Assembly (NCBI RefSeq): GCF_000471905.2
Contig: NW_006499617.1
Coordinates: forward strand, 2,653,225 to 2,717,224
DNA from: Amborella trichopoda
Lineage: Eukaryota > Streptophyta > Magnoliopsida > Amborellales > Amborellaceae
Direction of reading: 5' to 3'
DNA: 64,000 nucleotides
Position numbers and translations under genes: made by a program
The notes under the pieces: model-generated
The model's database searches: none
Told to the model about the DNA's origin: nothing
The model's input: the letters and a program-made list of their open reading frames with translations, nothing else
Shown here: one piece after another, positions 34,931-45,930 of the stretch
Layout: each line of letters opens with the position of its first letter
Position numbering within the stretch: the first letter of the stretch is position 1

Positions 34931-35499
34931 GATGTAAAAGGGTTGGGTGTATGGTCCATCGTTGCATGATGTTGAACTGCTTAGAGGGCTTTATTGTTGC
35001 AACAGTTAAATCTACTAACCAACTTTGTTTTCAAAATATCTTTCTAATTTCAACATTTTAGCTATATGTCTGTGATTTCAAAAACTTTAATTTCTTTATT
35101 AAAATCATGACCTGTCCCTGCTCTGGGATCTATTTCAAAGCTCCCCCTACTTTCGAAATTTCTAAAACATTTTCTAAAATGTAGGAGCTTGGATACTCGT
35201 ATATGATGAACACCGCGTTGCTACGATTACCAAGTTGTTGCATCGCCTCTCTATTCGAAATTTCTCAGACAAGTCTCATCCTATAGAAAGCCTTTTACTA
35301 TATGCAGCCTTAGGAAACCTTAAGGAAATCAAAGAAATTGCCAGGGTTTAAATTTTCAAATTGACAAACCCCTGAAGTCAAGTGGCATGGCTGTAAAATC
35401 AACCTCGAGTTTCAAGCTTGTGAACTCACCGTCATCTCACGCTGAAAACCCTAGGATGAAATGCCCTAGGTAGGTGAGCTTGGGAGCCCAATGACTTGG

Positions 35500-35735
35500 A
35501 GGGATAGTTGGTGTGCCCTCTGCCCCGTGACGTCAGAACGACATTTATCTCTGACATTCTCCTGCCCCTCGAAGGATAGGGAACGTTAAAGAGTCTATTG
35601 TTTTACTACTCACCTGCCCCGCGAAGGACAAGGAGTGCATGTTCACCTACCCCTTGAAGGACAGGGAACGCCAGAGTGTCTACTTCTTTGCCACTCACCT
35701 GTCCCTCGAAGGACAGGGAATACCAACGAGGGGTA
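35500..35735 (+). repeat. Short repeat block before the 3' LTR of element 2
   Basis: The words CTCACCTGCCCC and CGAAGGACAGGGAA recur about four times at 55-65 bp spacing (35560-35720). The last bases GAGGGGTAAC before 35738 are the likely polypurine tract of element 2. Confidence 0.7.
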
Positions 35736-35737
35736 AC

Positions 35738-36877
35738 TGTAGACACCCCATTTTAAATATGGAAAAGTTTGTGGTTTTCAGAACCCTTAAGACCACACTT
35801 AACCTAGTAAATCCAAATTCATAGTTCACATAGCCTGCCTTGCGATCCGGAACCAGTTTGCCTGCCCGGAACCCAACAAAAACCCTGCTTTGACTCATAT
35901 TGCTGTAAATGCCCATTTTTACTACAAAAATCATTAAAAATAGTAAAAAATTTCATTTTGAACCAAATTTTCTTTGAGAGCTTCACAAGAGGTTGAGGAA
36001 CACACATGAAAAGTAAAATTTCAATTTGGAGCATTTTTATTTTTTACGACATGGCGCATGCCGCCCAGGCGACACGACTCGTGCTGCCCAGCCGCGTTTT
36101 GGCCCAAAAAAATTTTACATATTTTTCATGTTTTTAAGATCGTGTGGGTGGTTTGGCTGCATGATGTTATCCACATCGGTCAAATCTGAATTTTAAAAAA
36201 TAAAAGATTGGTTTGACTATGTATTTGTTCGTTATGGGGATAACCCTACCCCAACAAATCCCTCTTAGATAACAACACCTAGTTTGGGTACCATAAAAAA
36301 GAAAAGATTTTTTGGCTTGAGATGGCAGGGTAGAGAGAGTCTGAAACCCTAGACTACAGCATGAGAGACACATAGAGAACCCAGAGAGGAACCCCAGCCT
36401 GTGAAACTTTATGGCATAACCACCCAAGATCTACACTACCATTAGGGCACAAGCACCGTACTACCACAGAGACTTGCTGATCAATATCTGAATTAGAAGG
36501 GAAAAAAGAACCGGTTCTGATACAGGCGAGGGCTTGGTAATCCCGGTCCAACCGACCGGGTCCGGTATATTCTCTTCTCTTCTTCCTTTTCTTCTTTTAC
36601 TGTTCTCATATCATTTCTATTTTATTTTGATCTAATTATTGTTTTAAATATCATGTTTTGAAATGCTTTGGATCACGCTGACTCCGCCATAGATTTGAGA
36701 GCAGATCAGCTCGTTTCTGGGCAGATTTGCTCGTTTCTAGAAAGATTTGATCTCAGATGTGAATTCGATTGTTCCCACTTTCTCTACCATTGCCTTTTCA
36801 TTTCATTTTTATCAGTTTAAAGTGTTAGATCATAGTGATCTACATTCGCAGATCGCTTCGATTTTGCACTGTAAACA
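35738..36877 (+). repeat. 3' LTR of element 2
   Basis: Starts TGTAGACACCCCATTTTAAA and ends CTGTAAACA, followed by the AGTGT duplication. It holds one copy of the GGCGACACG palindrome near 36057-36095. Length is 1140 bp against 1072 bp for the 5' copy. Confidence 0.9.
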
Positions 36878-39735
36878 AGTGTGAGGGGCCAGCACCGTGC
36901 CCGAAGAGGGCCAACACCGTGAGATGAAGGAAGATTTTGAGCAGCACCGCATGCGTAATGTCGGCTGCGTCTCTGGTGTGCATGAAGAGTGGCTGCCACT
37001 TGTCCAGATGCATGAAAGTTTGATGCCACCCATCAGCTCAGGGATGCCACCTGCTGTGGGGGAGATATTTAAGCCCTTCCTTCTCCCTCACGTGCCTCAC
37101 TCTGTCATTTTCTACTATCTCTCTCTCTCTCTCTAAGGCATCTTTGGGGAGTTGGTGGAGCCCTTTTAGCTCACTGTTGGAGCAACATTTGTGGAAGAAG
37201 AAGGTTGTGAAAGAGATTGCGGGCACCATTGTAGTTTTGGTAAGTAGATTATTAACCCCATGCATCAAGTTATATGAGTCGAAATAGAAATTATGAATTG
37301 GGAGAATGAATCTCCATGAACATGTGTGAAGTGAAGAATGCATGTTGTGCTCTGTTTTCAGAGAGTGAGCCCTGTTTGTATGATGTTCTATGCACTGTTG
37401 TTTTTTCTGTTAGCCTAAAAATTTGTGGGTTGATACTCCTGTGAGCCTAGTTTAACCTGGAATTGGTTTCATGAGGTTATCTTGGGTGTTTTAGAATTTA
37501 TGTCTTGATCCTTGAAACATGTTATGACAGGACTGTGAAATTCTAGGGAGAATTAAGAATCTTATAGACCTCTGTTGACCTAGCAAATGATCTCTGAATT
37601 GCTTGAAATTATTATCATTGGAAAGGTCTCATGGTATACTTTAACTTTGATGTTTATGACTAGTTGAAATTCTTGATACATTAGAAGGTATAACGTGTTT
37701 TATGCATATATCTCACTGTTAGTACACTGGGTAAATTTCCAGAAATGTTCTTTCTGTTGTACTAAGACTTTGCCTGACCTTTAGGAGTTAAATGAAAACC
37801 AACCACTACTATTGGAAAGATTTCTGAGTCTATTTTAAAGTTCATGCTTTCACTTTGTTCTGTTTCTTTGATCATGAAAAGTTATATCTTGAAAGGTGCC
37901 AGTAGGTCATTGTAGACATTTTCAGAAAAAGCACAGATTTAATGTATCTGATGTCACTAATTTTGATTGACTGAAAGGTGTCCATTTTCATCCAAATCAC
38001 TTCCATTTGAACAGTTTATGAATTAGCTTCAATTCCCATGTTGAGCACTTTTTAAAGTTTCTTCTTGATTTTGAGTTGTGGCATGAATTTTAAAGGGATA
38101 TTTTATTTTTACTGCAAAACACATTTTAGATGAAGTGTCCCTGCTCTTTTGTCTTTTGAGGGGCCAAATAAGGTTCAATTGCCTTCAAACCACCCATATT
38201 TGAAAGATGACCATGTCTAGCATAAAATTAATTTTTTGAACTATCTTTAAATTTCAAATACATTGAAGGTTATGGCCCTGTTTTTTATCTGATGTCATTG
38301 CCTGAAATTTTAGAAGTATGACATCAACATTGAGATTCCATGACTCTTATGATGCATGATGTTAGTATTATTACTCCGTGATACTTAGACCTTGCCCTGT
38401 GATTATGATACTGGGATTTTGCTATAAGAATATCTGATTCTGTTATATGAACACTACGCAATGGGTGCTTCATTGGTAGTGCATTATCTAATTCTTGTAT
38501 ATAAATATCTGATTCTATTATATGAACACTACGCAATGGGTCCTCCATTAGTAGTGCACTATCTGATTCCGTATATGAATTTATGATTTTGTTATATGAA
38601 CACTATACAATGGGTCCTCCATTGGTAGTGCACTGTTTGATTCTGTATATGAATATCTGACTTTGTTATATGACCACTACACAATGGGTCTCCCATTGGT
38701 GGTTGGGTATACTCTATCTCGACCCATATGATAGGAGTGGAGTCGAGAGATCTATAAGGGAAAAGGGAGGGTCGTGCACCCCCAAACTGTCATGGGCACT
38801 ATGCATTGAGTCATCCAATAGTAGTGTAACACCCTTTCACCTAAAAGTGTGAGGAGAAGGTCGTGTCTTGTAAGGCTTATGCTTATTGAAAACCCCAAAG
38901 CACACTGGGGATTGTGTGTGTGAGTGAGGGTATTATGAAGTGGGACCTCCACTTATCGTTATCCTCCCTCCTGAATGAACGTCAAAGTCCCAAGTCTAGG
39001 TTTGGTTAGCCTGACCGATGTGGCTTTTATTTTGGGAGAAAATTTAATATGTTCTGTTTATCTGAAATATGTACTCTGTAAGAATATCTGTCTATGATTA
39101 TGATACGCATGAAAATTGAAGTTGTTTGAAGAACAAGTAATGCTCTGTTATCTGAGTTTTACCCTTTTTACATGCACTATGATATGTGAACATACTCTGT
39201 GAGAGAAATGTGATTTTTGATTTCTGATAATCTTGGACATGTTGTTAAGTATATGCTGATAGTTCGGGATGCAAGGGGTAGTGATCTTCTTACTGGGCTT
39301 TTAGCTCACTCCGTTTATTTCTTCTATGTAGAGTGATAGTGTTTGACTACTTGAGACGAGCAGCTAACCGGTGATAGTGGGCGTTTGGAGTACAGACCGG
39401 TTCAAGCTACGATTTTGTCTTTGTACGTGTCTGGTGGCTCTGCCATGTGTAACTCAGTTTGATGTACTTTTGAAATGATTGTCAGGCTTTTAAGTCATAA
39501 ACTTTATTGTATAGACTTGTGGAATTGAATGAAGATCAATAGTAAAATTTATTCAGTTGCTTATGCTTGGTGGATGAAGTTTTAATTATTTTCTCGTGGT
39601 TTGCTTTCATTCTACACTTATAACATGTGTTGATGCCACTCCCACCTAAGTGATGTACGCGACCTCCATTTACGATCCCGTACTTTGTCACCCTTTAGTA
39701 TGGGACAGCATGGTTCAGGGGGTGGGATCGTGACA
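36878..39735 (+). repeat. 3' LTR of element 1, second part
   Basis: It begins with the right copy of the AGTGT duplication and continues GAGGGGCCAGCACCGTG. Around 37065 a TATA-like ATATTTAAG is followed by a CT repeat (37114-37134), and a splice-donor-like TTGGTAAGTAG near 37239, which suggests the promoter and transcribed leader lie here. From about 38040 it aligns with 14612-16408, including the 75-bp palindromic units at 38430-38700. It ends GGGATCGTGACA. Confidence 0.85.
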
Positions 39736-41663
39736 AACTACCTCTTTGAATCTATTTTAAAATGGAAAAGACCTCTTGGCAATACCTCTTTTGGTTTGAA
39801 AGTTATTAGCCATTTTGTAAAACTTGCCAGAAATTTCTAGGAATAAAAATGTCTCAAAATGAGAAAAAATAACTTCTAAATGAAAGAAGATTGAGTCTAT
39901 TTTCAAAATGATTTTGGAGCCATGACGAAATTTCCTATGGATTGGAAGTGATGCCCATTTTTCTATGAGACTATCATAATGGAATTTATGTTGTTTTCCA
40001 GAACTATTATGTCTTTTTATATGGAACAATTCAGTGACCAAAATGTCTCAGAATGAGACCAAACCATTTCTAAATGAAAGATGAATGAGTCTATTTTCAA
40101 AATGACTTTGGAGCCATGACGAAAGTTCCTATGGACTGAATGTGCATGGTTGTAATAAGACATGCTTTGAAATGTTGAATGTGCATGGTTGCAATAAGAC
40201 ATCCTTTGAAATGTTGAATGTGCATGGTTGCAAAAAGACATGCTTATGAAATATTGAATGTGTATGGTTGTAATAAGATATGCTTTGAAATATTGAATGT
40301 GCATGGTTGCAATAAGATATGCTTTGAAATGTTGAATGTGCATGGTTGCAATAAGACATGCTTTGAAATATTTAATGTACATGGTTGCAATAAGATATGC
40401 TTATGAAATTGAATATCTATGGTTGTAACAAGATATGCTTTGAAATGTTGAATGTGCATAGTTGCAATAAGACATGCCACAGATGTGATATGAAGCATTA
40501 TATAATGGAGTATCCATTGACAGTGTAATATGATATGATAAGAATGTGATATGAGGCACTACGTAATAGGTCATCCGTTGGTTGTATAATGTGATATGAT
40601 ATGAAAGTTATGCCAGCAATTGAGATCTTTTCCTGACTCCAGATGATAGGAAGGGAGTTAGCATGTGAGTCATATGGGTGGGTAGCCCCCCCAACCCCCA
40701 ATATATGTATAAGTGGCATTACGCAATGGGTCATCCATTGGTGGTGTAACGCCCTCCAGCTTGAAGAGCAAATGAGGGTTTGCAAGGCCTCCGCCTTTCA
40801 AAAGCCCCAAAGAACGCTAGGGATTGTGTGTGTGTGTGAAGATATTACAAAATAGGTCATTCATTTGTCATTGTCTTCCCTCTTGATTAATGGTAGAAGT
40901 CCTGAGCAATGAGATTAGCTTGGCCAGACTGATAAGGCTTCTACTTCAGAAATAGGTGATATTATGATTGCTTGCATTTATTATATGTTTGCTTGATTTA
41001 TTGATCTATTATTTCAATGGAAAGATTTGATAAACTGTTAGCTCATGCGATATCTGATATCTGATTTGTGCTTCCTCATCATGAAAGAAATTACTCAAGA
41101 CACATTGCTAATAAAAAGATTTGTGATGCATGACCCTATGTTGTATACCTACATAAATCTTGGGGACAGTTATAAATAACTGTGTATAGGGAAGAATACA
41201 TGGCGCTAAGATCTACTTACTGGGTTTCATTGCTCATTCTTTTGACTTTCTCTACTGTAGAGTGTTAACTCGCGATTTGAGGACGGACGAGTGGGTGATC
41301 GTGACTGATGGTTGGAGCCCTGAACTTAACGAGGAAGCTTCTTTTTTATACTTTTTAGATGGTAGTTTGGTCATATAATTGTTTTGTTTTGGTGTTATAT
41401 AATTATGTTGGGCCTCTAGTGTCGTGGCCATATTTGTGATAATTGTGGAGCTCTTGTATATATATATATATCGGTTTTAGTTTGCCCAGCTATTGATTAT
41501 TGTGTTTAGAGTTTTGTTTTCTTTCGTGGGTTGCTTTGATTCCTTCTTCTCAATAACGTGAGTGCACTCCCACCTGAGTGGCATTCGTTACCTTTGGTCG
41601 CGGTCCAGCACCCTGTTGCCCACCGGCAAGTACGGCAAGGAGGCAGGAGGCGAGGCTGTGACA
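39736..41663 (+). repeat. Related LTR fragment, ending TGTGACA
   Basis: From about 40490 this matches the plan of the element 1 LTRs: the palindrome at 40496, 40557 and 40717, then GTAACGCCCTCC, AAAAGCCCCAAAG (40800) and an ending with CTCCCACCTGAGTGGCATTC then GGCTGTGACA. It is not the same subfamily. From 39736 to 40130 there is a direct duplication (39840-39950 and 40045-40138) with the words TTTTGGAGCCATGACGAAA and CTATGGA. It starts exactly where the element 1 LTR ends, which suggests that element 1 inserted into it; the missing left half should lie upstream of element 1 but was not identified. Confidence 0.6.
40135..40475. repeat. Minisatellite, about 39-bp unit
   Basis: The word GAATGTGCATGGTTGCAATA with AGACATGCTTTGAAATGTT repeats about eight times. 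Minus- and plus-strand ORFs here (40017-40498) are artefacts of the repeat. Confidence 0.85.
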
Positions 41664-41850
41664 ACCTTGAAGACCCACAACAAAGATTTGGTGCAAGTAT
41701 TGTCAGTGACCACAGCTTGTTGTGTCTCGGAAGAACAGAGAGCTCCTCTTCTTCACTGGCTTCTTCCTTTTCAAATTCACAAGCCTCACCATTAGAGGCC
41801 CTCTCCACCCCTTCTTCAAGCATTGCAGAATGCATTGCAAAAACCACTAA
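41664..41850 (-). pseudogene. Possible first exon of a host gene, cut by an LTR
   Basis: Read on the minus strand from an ATG at 41847 (or 41835), the frame encodes MHSAMLEEGVERASNG followed by EKEEASEEEELSVLPRH, an acidic, protein-like composition unlike the transposon ORFs. A frame change near 41720 then gives VVTDNTCTKSLL. From memory this resembles the N-terminus of a conserved plant protein with LPRHTKVVVTGNNRTKS; I could not check it and name no function. Upstream on the minus strand, 41850-42110 is rich in GA/CT repeats like a plant 5' leader. The exon ends exactly where the LTR fragment begins (TGACA at 41663), near a splice-donor-like CAAGGT. No downstream exon is visible. Confidence 0.45.
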
Positions 41851-42110
41851 AATTCAACAAAATTGTAGAGAAAATTAAGCAACAATGGCGGAAGAGTGTT
41901 GTAGAAATTGAGCAGTCCTCACCTCACTTCCCCCTCTCTCACCAAACACTTTCTCTCTACACCTTATCTTTGTTACTTCCTAATCTAAAACAAAAATGGA
42001 TGCAAAACTGAGAGAATATACATATCAAACCTTTTCTCTCTCTATTGAAACCCAGCTACCCCTCTTTCTCTCTCTAATTAATGGGTAGAGGGAAGGGAAT
42101 TTGGGTACTG

Positions 42111-42940
42111 GTGATCGCTGGTCTTCCCCTTGGTCTTAGTTCCCAACCTCAGCCATTGAAATGCTAGAACGGTGGAGATTGCTTCAACCTTACCTCTACG
42201 GATGCATCTGTATGCCAACTGCACCCTTATTTCAATTGTTCCTTTTTCATAAAATGCGTGGTTCGAAAGTAGCAGTCTTGAGCTGATGTCTTTAACGACA
42301 GTTTGAAACCACTAGTTGTAAACCGGTGTTAGGTACAACACCACTTTAGAACTTTGAATCACATGTTTTTGTGTTTTATTCACAAAAAACAATGGTTTGA
42401 TAGCTCCAAATTGATGATAAAGATACCATTTAAGAACTATTAGTGCTGAACCTGCATATTTGCACGAAATCATTCATTCGATCTTCGAAGCTAGCAGTTC
42501 TGAATTGGTGACAAAGAAAATGGGTCACATGGGTCACTTTGAAAAAAAGAAAAGACAAAAAAGGGACATAAATGTAAAATATAAATGGAAATTCTCAAAT
42601 AAATAGTGTTTTATTATTTATATTAAAAAATAGCTACATTATTTATATTAAAAAATAGATTCATATATTTCATATTTTACTATCAAATCTTTTTTTTTGA
42701 AAACATAAAGCGCATTTTAGTTTTATCTCCTTTATGATTAAGTTCAAATCCAGAGCGGCCTGGTCCTAAAAGAGTAGGGCTGGGGCTAAAAGGTGGGTCC
42801 CCAACGACCGGGCTACGGCCAATACCAACCTAGTTTGGCAAGTCCCTCTGTTTTTTTTTGCGTTTTTTTTTTTTTTTTTGATATGTTTTTGGCCCCCCTT
42901 ACCCAAAACTCATAGAGATAAAGGGAAAATTTTTGCAGTT
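42111..42940. other. AT-rich spacer with copy A of a duplicated block
   Basis: Positions about 42240-42745 align with about 45440-45930 in the same orientation (shared words AACTAGTTGTAAACCGGTGT or close variants, ATTCACAAAAA, AGTGCTGAACCTG, TTTCATATTTTACTAT, AACATAAAG). No coding motif was recognised. A poly-T run lies near 42860-42880. Confidence 0.6.
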
Positions 42941-42944
42941 GCTT

Positions 42945-43178
42945 AAGCTTTCCCAGGGACTTAACACAGCTTCCTCCACCAAATAAGGCGAGTTTTGGCA
43001 TTCACTATTATGTACGGTTCAAAGCTTTCCCAAGGACTTAACACAGCTTCCTCCACCAAAGAAATAAGGCGAGTTTTGGCATTCACTATTATGTACGGTT
43101 CAAAGCTTTCCCAAGGACTTAACACAGCTTCCTCCACCAAAGAAGGCGAGTTTTGGCATTCACGATTACGTACGGTTC
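42945..43178. repeat. Tandem repeat, 77-80-bp unit, three copies
   Basis: AGCTTTCCCARGGACTTAAC with CACAGCTTCCTCCACCAAA and GGCGAGTTTTGGCATTCAC starts at about 42945, 43022 and 43102. The copies are nearly identical, so the array is young compared with its surroundings. Confidence 0.9.
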
Positions 43179-43179
43179 T

Positions 43180-44969
43180 AAAATACATAAATATTCGTCG
43201 TCTATGGGTAAATAAAGATTTTTTTTTTTTCTTGGGTAATTCAGTGGGGATAAGGAGCTTCTACAGGTAATTTTTTTAAATCGTTATTAGTTTTTTAATG
43301 TGTTAGGTAAGAATGGAAGCCTAGACTCTAACTGGGGCATGAGTGATGCTACCGATACGACCCCAACCCTATTCTCAAAAGTGATATGCAGGTAAGAATT
43401 TAAGCCCCTACCCTTTGGTGAAAATAAAATCAGAGACCTCACTATAAAGCTAGGCAATACTACCGCTCAAGCCCATGCCATTATTTGAAAAAGAATAGTT
43501 AATGGGAGAAAAAGTACATAAACACCGGCGGTTTCCATTGACTCGACAACATTCTATCGGTTTACTAAATTTACCGTATTAGTTTTCCCCTCTCTACCAA
43601 ATGAAAATGTTCCAAATTGGCCGGATTTCACTAAAAAGAACCTAAGATCTTGGCGGTTTATGTGGACGAGTCATTACTAACTACTTCGAAAATCCCACCT
43701 TGACCTCTTGAATTCTGCCGGGTCTTGTAATCGACGAATCGGCCCGTCTAACTCGAAACTAGCCGAGTAAACTGGATCCGGCCTCTAGCCAAACCGATTT
43801 TGGCCGATTTAGGTGGTCCGGCAGGTTATTTAAATTTCTAATGTGTTTTTTAATGTTTTTCTATCATTCTGACAAAGATTGAAATGTATTTTTTGCCAAA
43901 ATACTTATTTTTAGATTTTTCTTTTTTTGGAATATTTCGAAAATACACCTTGGCAGAAATCGACTTATTGAAATTCATTTTTTCACTATATTTCAACTTA
44001 ATTTGTATATGTTTTGTTTAAATATGTTTTAGATATAGTTTCCATTTTTCTTAGAATTGTTTTTGTATTTTTTATTTAATTTTTTTTTAATATTATTTGG
44101 CTCACCTCGGACCTACCATGTTAGGCTAGGTGAACCGATCCGGTTTTCGAGTTACACAGACTTGGCCCTTGGCCAATTTTTGGGTCCGATTTGATTTGTC
44201 ATACACTATTTGGGTCCCTCTTATTCAATTTTTATAAATGTATATTTTATATTTTCCTTTTTTTTTGCACTTTTTATTATTTTTATTGTACAATTTTAAT
44301 TGGAAAAATTACATATGGACAGGGTTTCAATGACTATATTACGGAATGGATCACATGTTTGCATAAATTACATGTGCACTAGCCCCACCCCATGGCCCCT
44401 TTTTATTTTTCCAAATATGCCCACCTATCCGGCATTTTCAACACTGAACAGGTGGGAAGTCCGCAAGTGCTCGGCCATCTCTATTAATAAAGGGTTGTCT
44501 GATACTACCAACACTAAAAGAATATGTTGTTTGGTGTTTCTACTATAAAAATATCTAAAGAAATTTTTTAACTCAAAGCCTGTCAGATATTTGAAATACC
44601 GAACAGCCTTGTGTATTTCTAAAATCAGACAACACAATTTCCTAAGTTGTCTGATATTTGAAATACCGATTTATTTTTAAGTAACTATTATTATTTAGTT
44701 TTTGCTATTAATTAGGACAACAAAATTTATGTAATGTAATTAATTTTTATTTATTTCTTGTTTTGTTTATTGTAATTTGTATTTGAATGTACTTTATTTT
44801 TCAATAAAATTTGTTGAACTGGATTTTAGCATAATAGAATATTTTTCTATTATGAAATATTTAATTAGATTTTAATTCTATTATGCTTCATTTTTTTTTT
44901 TAAAATTGTAGAATTAGAATATAAAACTTATATCATCAGAGCTTTATCCCAACCAATTTGAGGCCAACA

Positions 44970-45012
<43 letters not shown>

Positions 45013-45435
45013 TTTGAAAAAGTCTTCTCAACGCCTATAGGCAAAAATGAATAGTGATTTTGCCTACCATCATCACTTTACAAAGTTCATTACACGGTCA
45101 CGAATGTCCTGTAGTGTTTCATTTTTCATTTTTCTTTCTATAAATTAGAATGACCTGAAATTTGGAGCGTGTGTACATCTTAGTGATGCACACCTAATAA
45201 AAATATAAAAAAAATAATTCACAAAAAGAAGTTGACCAAAATACCTCTAAAACGGTGGTCTTAGTGTGATTTATGCAAAAAAAGTAACCCATTTCAAAAA
45301 AAAGGTGCTAAAACTATGTCCGTAAGGAATGGTGGTGCACTTGTCTTTTTAGATGCGTTGAAACATAGATAGTAAGCTTTTCCTAAATTTATTCTCCTGT
45401 CCCTTATAATTAGGGAATAAAAAGAATGACCTTTT
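43180..45435. other. AT-rich spacer with a small hairpin and an (AT)n run
   Basis: No gene recognised. Near 43700-43820 and 44100-44190 there are short GC-richer stretches with words such as CGGCC and CCGAGT that recall terminal parts of degraded mobile elements. GGTTGTCTGATA at about 44493 and ATCAGACAACAC at about 44626 form an inverted repeat; a third TTGTCTGATATTTGAAATAC follows at 44647. (AT)n spans 44976-45009. Confidence 0.5.
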
Positions 45436-45439
45436 GCAT

Positions 45440-45930
45440 TATGCTATTTCAATTTTTTTTTTTCATAAAATGCCCCAGCTCCAAAGCAGTTGTCCTATGC
45501 TGATGTCTTGACTGTCATTTCCGAACTACTAGTTGTAAACCGGTGTTCGGTACCATACCAGTTTGGAACTTTAGATCACATGTTTTCGCGTTATATTCAC
45601 AAAAACATCGGTTTGACAGTTCCGAACTGGTGATAAAGACACCGGCTGATAACTACTAGTGCTGAACCTGATTTTTTTCATGAAATCATTGGTTTGAACT
45701 TCGAAGCTATAAGTTTTGAATTGGAGAGAAAGGAATTATCAATTTGAAAAACTAGAAAAGAAAAGTCAAAAAGTGACATGATGTATATAAAGGGAAATTT
45801 ACAGACAAATAATGTTTTAATATTTATATTTAAATATAGTCTAATATATTTCATATTTTACTATAGAGTCTCATTTTTTGGAGAACATAAAGTGCATTTT
45901 ATTTTTTATCATTTTTAGGATTAAGCTTAA
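45440..45930. repeat. Copy B of the duplicated block
   Basis: Direct repeat of 42240-42745, about 3.2 kb away and clearly diverged. Its right part (from about 45786) also forms the left arm of the foldback at 45786-46258, whereas copy A has only that arm. Confidence 0.65.

Larger units (their letters stand above)
21010..36877 (+). mobile_element. Element 2: complete-ended Tat-type Ty3/gypsy element nested in element 1
   Basis: The element runs from TGTAGACACCCC at 21010 to GTAAACA at 36877, 15868 bp, with AGTGT on both sides. Domains: 5' LTR, primer-binding site, 2.5 kb leader, gag, protease, G-patch, RT, RNase H, second RNase H (archaeal-type position), integrase, and a 3.7 kb 3' region full of minisatellites. 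Two RNase H domains and a long repeat-rich 3' region are marks of the Tat lineage (Ogre/Retand/TatIV-like). All coding parts carry stops and frameshifts. Confidence 0.9.
14612..39735 (+). mobile_element. Element 1: Tekay/Del-type Ty3/gypsy chromovirus, split by element 2
   Basis: Order on the plus strand: 5' LTR (recognisable 3' part 14612-16408), initiator-methionine primer-binding site (16413), gag, protease, RT, RNase H, integrase with C-terminal chromodomain, purine tract (20666-20677), and 3' LTR beginning TGTAAGGACCC at 20678. The 3' LTR is interrupted at 21009 by element 2 and resumes at 36878, ending TGACA at 39735. The LTR without the insertion would be about 3.2 kb. A chromodomain after the integrase and the LTR start TGTRAGGACCC indicate the Tekay/Del clade. 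All ORFs carry stops, the protease triad is changed and the integrase core is deleted, so it is dead. Confidence 0.85.

Noticed and set aside
40017..40498. Plus and minus ORFs with repeated CNHAHS- or VHGCNK-like words
   Set aside because: They come from the 39-bp minisatellite and have no independent support.
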